Shown here: piece by piece, positions 59,487-64,000 of the stretch
Position numbering within the stretch: position 1 is the stretch's first letter
Layout of the letters: every line of letters starts with the position of its first letter
Assembly (NCBI GenBank): GCA_002270565.1
Contig: NQMI01000139.1
Span: forward strand, 55,797 to 119,796
Reading direction: 5' to 3'
DNA: 64,000 bases
Source: Stenocarpella maydis
Taxonomy: Eukaryota > Ascomycota > Sordariomycetes > Diaporthales > Diaporthaceae
Translations under genes and position numbers: made by a program
Notes under the pieces: model-generated
Told to the model about the DNA's origin: nothing
Seen by the model: the letters and a program-made list of their open reading frames with translations, nothing else
Database searches by the model: none

Positions 59487-60436
59487 TTCGAGAGAACAAG
59501 AGGAAAATAGAAGAGTAACGAGGAAAACAAGGGGGCTCTACAGAGGCAGGTTGAGGATCATCATCGAGTTGAGCAGAAACAAAAGAGAAACGGCATCTTA
59601 GAAGTCCGAAAATTACCTAGGTATAACTACGATGGTGCGGTCTGCGGCCTTTGCCATAGTTTGAGTCAAAATCCGGGATTTAGGACACCAGTCTTCCCGT
59701 GTGTGAGTGGGAATTAGTCTCCTGAAACTTCGCATTCACCGGTTGTAGCAGTATAGTAAGGACGTTGCTCCTTTATGACATGTAACATCAGGATGCCGAC
59801 CAAATAGTCTCATCCAACGACCCGGTGGGCGGTGCACAAAGTTCTGCCGACATTTGATGTGGATCGCTCGGAGCAAAAGTCCGCATCCAAGAACGCAAGC
59901 GACACCCTGGTTGTTAATAGCGATAAGAGAGCTCTGGAGTCGCAGTTGGTTCTCTGCGACTCCATGCCGAGGTTTCGAACCCTTGGAACAAGGAGGTTGT
60001 TGCAGCCTGATATATGACGAGAGGAAACTCACGCGGATCCCCAACATATTGCAACCCACCAAAAAATACATAGTCCACCAACTTTACTTGTCTAGGCTGT
60101 ATATCGCACCGCATAAATATGGAGAATCCGGATTTGTCTATGCCCTAAACTCTACATGGAAGCCATACCTTGGAACAGAACAGCATGCATATTTCACGGT
60201 GGAGCTCAAATGTATGCCCCCCCCATCCCCTCAGACTTTTGTGATGGATAATATCTTTATGACTGCTATTCTCCGGCAATTACTGTCCTCGGTGAACACC
60301 AACCGACGCTTTCTTTCGTATGGCGCAAGCAGTCCTCCCGGGACATCTCACGCTTTGCTGTCTGCTGTTGTCTCTGGTGCACAAACTACGCCTTTGACAG
60401 AATTGCCTCGTGCTGAGATAATCTGAGTGGAGACTG
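59487..60436. promoter_or_regulatory. Divergent promoter region, 7-TM and P450 genes
   Basis: About 950 bases between divergent starts, AT-richer than the flanks, with ACCTAGGT near 59615. No gene is supported. Confidence 0.4.
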
Positions 60437-62229
60437 ATGCAGTCCATCATGTTTGGCTTCTCGGTTTGGTGGACGCCTTTGCTGGCGTTACTGGCCGCTG
60501 TGCTGGTACGTTCACTACCAAGAAGAGCTCGCTGCGTCCTCTAATAATTTCCAAGGCACGCTACACGTACTTGATATGGTTTCACCTATTGTCCGAGTAT
60601 CCCGGACCGAAGCTTGCTGCGTGTACAGAAGTAAGCTGCTCAGAGGTTGCAGATGGCCGCGAGGCTGTGGGCTGACTGGGATGGCACAGCTTTGGTACGC
60701 GAATAGCTGGACTGGCGGCAAATGGCATGACAGGATCAACAAGGCCCATCGAAAATATGGTAATTATCATCCCACGATCTGAGTTGTAAGCCGAGCTGAG
60801 ATGAAATGGTCGGCTTCGTAGGCGACATCATACGCATCGCGCCCAACGAGCTGTCGTTTGCAACTGTCCGAGCATTCAAAGACATATACGGCCCCCCTTC
60901 CAAAACCCGAAAGCTGTTTACCAAGTCGGACTTGTTTTATGACACTGGAATCCAGAGCATAGTGTTCGAGATGGATCCGGATGAGCATGCGAAACAGTAC
61001 AAGCTCTTTGCCCCGTCCTTCCGGGCTTCTGCGGTGCGCTCCCAGGAGTACGTGGTACAGGAACATGCAGACCTTTTTGTGACGCAGCTGAAGTCCCGCG
61101 GAGAGGCTGGAATCGACGCAGCGGCATGGTTCGAGTGGCTCGCCTTCGACATCATTGGCAGGTTGCACCCTGTCCTCGCTCAACCAAATCAATACTAACA
61201 TTATCTATCAAGGCCAGCTAGCTTTTGGCGAGTCATTTGGCGCTGTTAGAAGGGCTGAGCCACACCACTGGGTCTCTCTTCTGCACGGCGCGACATACGG
61301 CAGTAGTGTTGGCCTCCTGGCGAAACGGATCGCCATACTGGGGCCGATCATGCGGTGGGCACCGCGCTTCTCCAAGGGAGCCGCAGATGCCATCGAGGCC
61401 ATGGAGCAGCACGCATCGCTTACTCTTGAGAAGACTCGTTCTAGGATCCAAATGGGCAACGAGCATGGCATCGAGGATTTCCTCGCACCAGCCATCGGGA
61501 AGCTCAGCGAGGAACAGCTTGCCCAACAGGGCTTCATGTGGGTGCACGGCTATGCCATGTCTCCAGCTCTCCAGGTCATTAAATCAATCCAAGCTAATAT
61601 CTAGGCCGCCTGTCAGCTTCCTCACAGCGGGCGCCGAAACCAGCGCCACCGCCCTCGCTGCCGCAGTATGGTACCTCTGCCGGCCGGAATACGCTCACTG
61701 CCTCGCGCGGCTCCAAGACGAGGTGCGGAACGGTTTTGCACGATACGATGACATAACAGGCGATGCGGTTGCCCAGCTGCCATATCTGAACGCCGTGCTC
61801 GAAGAGACGATGCGCCTCATGCCCCCCTCGCCCATCGGCCCGCCCCGCGTCAGCCCCGGCGACACGGTCGACGGCGTCTACATTCCCAGGGGAGTCTATG
61901 TCTCGGCCGATATCTGGTCTTTCACACGGGACCCACGCAACGTGGAAGGCCCAGTGGGGCCGGACGTGTTTGACCCTTCGCGCTGGATCGACCAGGGGAG
62001 AAAGAGGCCTTATTCAGCGCCCTTCATTATCGGGCCGAGGATGTGTATTGGTGTCAACCTGGCTTGGCTGGAGATGCGCGTCACGCTTGCAAAGATGGTG
62101 TATGCGTTCAGCTGGGAGCTGAAAGATGAGCTTGAAGGGGATAAGTGGCTCGAGCGGTGCCAACTGCTGCAACTTTGGAAGAAGCCAAAGCTGATGGTCC
62201 GGGTTACCCCGAACTCGAGGCCCACATGA
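60437..62229 (+). CDS. Cytochrome P450 monooxygenase, 6 exons
   Basis: Microsomal fungal P450, 495 residues. Exons 60437-60505, 60556-60630, 60690-60759, 60822-61157, 61213-61537 and 61617-62229. A membrane anchor (WWTPLLALLAAVL, about 11-23) precedes YPGPKLAACTELWY, the proline hinge typical of the isotrichodermin-hydroxylase-like group. I-helix oxygen motif AGAETS at 296-301, K-helix ExxR at 355-358 (ETMR), heme loop FIIGPRMCIG with Cys435 as the iron ligand. The fourth intron (61158-61212, 55 nt) is best read with a GC donor (ATTG|GCAGGT, branch ACTAAC, CAAG), giving FDIIGQLAFGESF. The fifth uses AT|GTGGGT. Oxidises an unknown, probably hydrophobic substrate; fungal relatives often act in secondary metabolism, but no backbone synthase is in the window. 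Confidence 0.95.
61158..61212 (+). other. Predicted GC-AG intron in the P450 gene
   Basis: 55 nt, donor GCAGGT after ATTG, branch match TACTAACA at 61192-61199, acceptor ATCAAG. The alternative GTTGCA donor three bases later does not restore the conserved frame. Confidence 0.6.
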
Positions 62230-63791
62230 GAAACAAGCCAATCTGTGAGTTGACGATGGAGTTGCTGGACAGCAACAGGACTAGTTCCTCGGTGAGAGGC
62301 AGGACTCACAACGTGGGGAATTCAGGAGTGTGGGGTGACCAAGTTATGTTGTGTGAGCTCCAAGGCCAGACTTTGGGGGTCCAAATGAATGCGCAAGGTC
62401 GTTTGTAATTTCCTGCTCTACCTATTGCCTCGAATATGTCGCCTTACGGGTTTAAGTACTCAAAACACTCGTTGAAAAAGAATTAGGTCTACCTGTTGTG
62501 GACAAGCTTGAAGGATGTGCCCCCCGGGGCAACGAGCCCATTAAAAATGCGGGTCACCCAGCTTGCTGAATACTATTTATTCTAAGGGTTGGGGTCTGGG
62601 TCAGTGACTGTGGGCTAGTGACTGACATCTCCAAATCTGCCTTCTACCCTTACACCAGGTGGAAAGCCCCTCCCGGGGCCCCAGGAGCTATTCATCCAAT
62701 ATTCAAGTACTACGGCTTGAACAGGCGTGGAGGCCGTTCGCTTTCATCACTCGCTCTGCTCGCTCCTCTGTCGAACCCCCTGCGTGCCTAGACGAAGGGC
62801 CCTTGTACGCCCCAGAAGGAAAGAGGGCCTCCCATCCCATGGCCTTAGGGCCATCTGGGGTTAGGGCTTTCGACGCGTTGCGCGACATGTTGTCGTCCGT
62901 GGCTCACGGCACAAGCGGCTCAGATCAACCAGCTGACACCGAAGAAGGCGACGAGCAGCTAACATGCTGACTGCGCAGTTGCGGCGACATGGTGATGGCT
63001 TCTTCATGATGTCACCCGCAAGCGGATGAGCCAAGATGGAAAAGAATCACGGTGGCTGATTGGGATATCAAAAATTCCAACCAGGTCGGCCCCGAAGGAC
63101 AAACCAGGCTGGCCAGCGCCACGATGTACTATGCAGGCTTTCCAACCTGGCCGCAGTGATTCTTGATCCACCACGGCCCAGGTAAGGTAAGTATAAGACC
63201 AAAAAAAGGAGAGAAAGAAGAGAAGGAAGAAGGCGGGAGGGAGGCTGGGTTTAAATAATCTGGGGGGCCAGATTCTGCCGGGTGCGTGTCCGGAATCTGA
63301 CCGCCTCTTCCGCTTTAGTCTTGGTGCCCTCCGGCAGCCGGCGGTCAGCTGCGGCTGCAGCAGGCTCTCCGTCTCTCACCGGGCCATGGAGACGGACTGA
63401 GGCGGGTGAAACAATCCATGGCAAGCTCGCAGATGCATCAAACAGCAGGCGAGCAATCACTGTGATATCCAACACTGGGGCTCGCCCCACCGGCCAGGTG
63501 CTGCAGGAGCTTGGTATGCCAGGCGAGACCTCGGGACGGCGTGCCATCCCCGAGGGTTGAGGTGTCCTCTGCCATCAAGCTTTCTCCTCACAGCTGGTCT
63601 CTTGCCTCACCCACCCGCACCCGAACCTACACCTGACGGCTCACGAGGCCTCCTGCCGACTGTCTCTGCCGACCGTGTCCGTCCATGAGAGCCCGATCCC
63701 GGACCTGCAGCCTTGCTTGCACCGCAGACCAACCTCCCGAGTCGATGGGACTCGTCTGAAACCCCACCATCACAGCACAAGCCCCGTCACC
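62230..63791. other. Intergenic region before the right-edge gene
   Basis: No gene is supported. The last part (63180-63260) has a purine-rich tract and 63570-63790 is pyrimidine-rich, as expected for promoter and leader of the gene starting at 63792. Confidence 0.4.
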
Positions 63792-64000
63792 ATGGGCAGA
63801 CACGGGCCCCTGACGTCCATGGCGCTGGGCCGCTCGCCCTACGACGACATTGTCATGGGTGAGGGCGAGGGCGACCCGCGCGCGCCCCTTCAGATGTACG
63901 ACGAGCGCGGCCGGCCCGTCAACCCGGAGACGCGCCGCATCAACCGCGACGTGATCCGCTCGCACAACGAGGTCATGCTGGTCATTGGCGTCGTCGAGCC
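63792..64000 (+). CDS. Unrecognised gene, 5' part, runs off the window
   Basis: The frame opens with MGRHGPLTSMALGRSPYDDI, continues with MGEGEGDPRAPLQMYDERG and NPETRRINRDVIRSHNEV, and is moving into a hydrophobic stretch (MLVIGVVE) at the edge. Codon use is strongly C/G-ending like the confirmed genes, and the ATG (TCACCATGG) is in a favourable context. The start of a helix after a charged N-terminus suggests a membrane or mitochondrial protein, but I do not recognise the family and most of the gene is outside the window. A second Met, nine codons in, could also be the start; GTGAGG within the frame (63859-63864) could act as an intron donor. Confidence 0.55.
   Translation, partial: MGRHGPLTSMALGRSPYDDIVMGEGEGDPRAPLQMYDERGRPVNPETRRINRDVIRSHNEVMLVIGVVE

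Noticed and set aside
59940..60010. tRNA-like B-box (GGTTCGAAACC on the minus strand)
   Set aside because: The flanking bases do not form a five-pair T-stem and no matching A-box or acceptor stem is present. Other GGTTCGA matches (for example 41535, 49765, 61125) fail the same test.

Overview
The window looks like nuclear DNA of a filamentous ascomycete (Pezizomycotina, probably a Sordariomycete). Coding exons are GC-rich with C/G-ending codons. They are split by short introns with fungal signals (GTRNGT donors, CTRAC-type branch points, YAG acceptors). Protein architectures such as a Utr1-type NAD kinase, LYS9 saccharopine reductase, SAT4/PTH11-like 7-TM protein and fungal P450 fit this. Genes are monocistronic and well spaced; no bacterial, phage or CRISPR feature is seen. 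The species cannot be named from sequence alone.

Layout. 1-4 kb: a low-information stretch with two probable gene relics, the 3' end of an MFS transporter and a frameshifted protein resembling the fungal 2EXR family. 4.2-6.2 kb: NAD kinase (+). 8.5-9.7 kb: secreted alanine/glutamine-rich protein with dibasic sites (-). 14.3-16.0 kb: two small single-pass membrane proteins (+), one with a 56-residue product assembled across an intron. 17.9-19.8 kb: an extra-mitochondrial-type citrate synthase with six exons (+). 22.9-23.4 kb: a small single-pass membrane protein (-). 29.9-41.3 kb: a block of five minus-strand housekeeping or conserved genes: a degenerate EF-hand protein, glyoxalase II (GLO2), LAS1 (pre-rRNA ITS2 endonuclease), LYS9 (lysine biosynthesis) and a disordered acidic-tailed protein. 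41.3-52.9 kb: an 11.5-kb stretch with no supportable gene and several microsatellites. 52.9-62.2 kb: an accessory-looking group of a pfkB sugar kinase (-), an FHS/BSC6-type MFS transporter (+), a SAT4/PTH11-like 7-TM protein (-) and a cytochrome P450 (+). The right edge holds the 5' part of an unrecognised gene (+).

How genes relate. LYS9, LAS1, GLO2 and the NAD kinase are independent core functions; NADPH from NAD kinase feeds LYS9 only in a general metabolic sense. The one plausible functional grouping is on the right. The kinase and transporter are divergently transcribed, as are the 7-TM protein and the P450, which suggests uptake and phosphorylation of a ketose or nucleoside-like substrate beside a sensing/oxidation pair. 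This is inference from proximity. Two of these genes appear to use rare GC-AG introns. I see no convincing wholly new system. The most original leads are the GC-AG introns, the small spliced membrane-protein gene, the alternative-intron membrane protein, the excess of the palindrome ACCTAGGT in non-coding DNA and the large gene-free interval.

Gene models were built by hand from splice consensus plus reading-frame and family continuity; exon ends are predictions.
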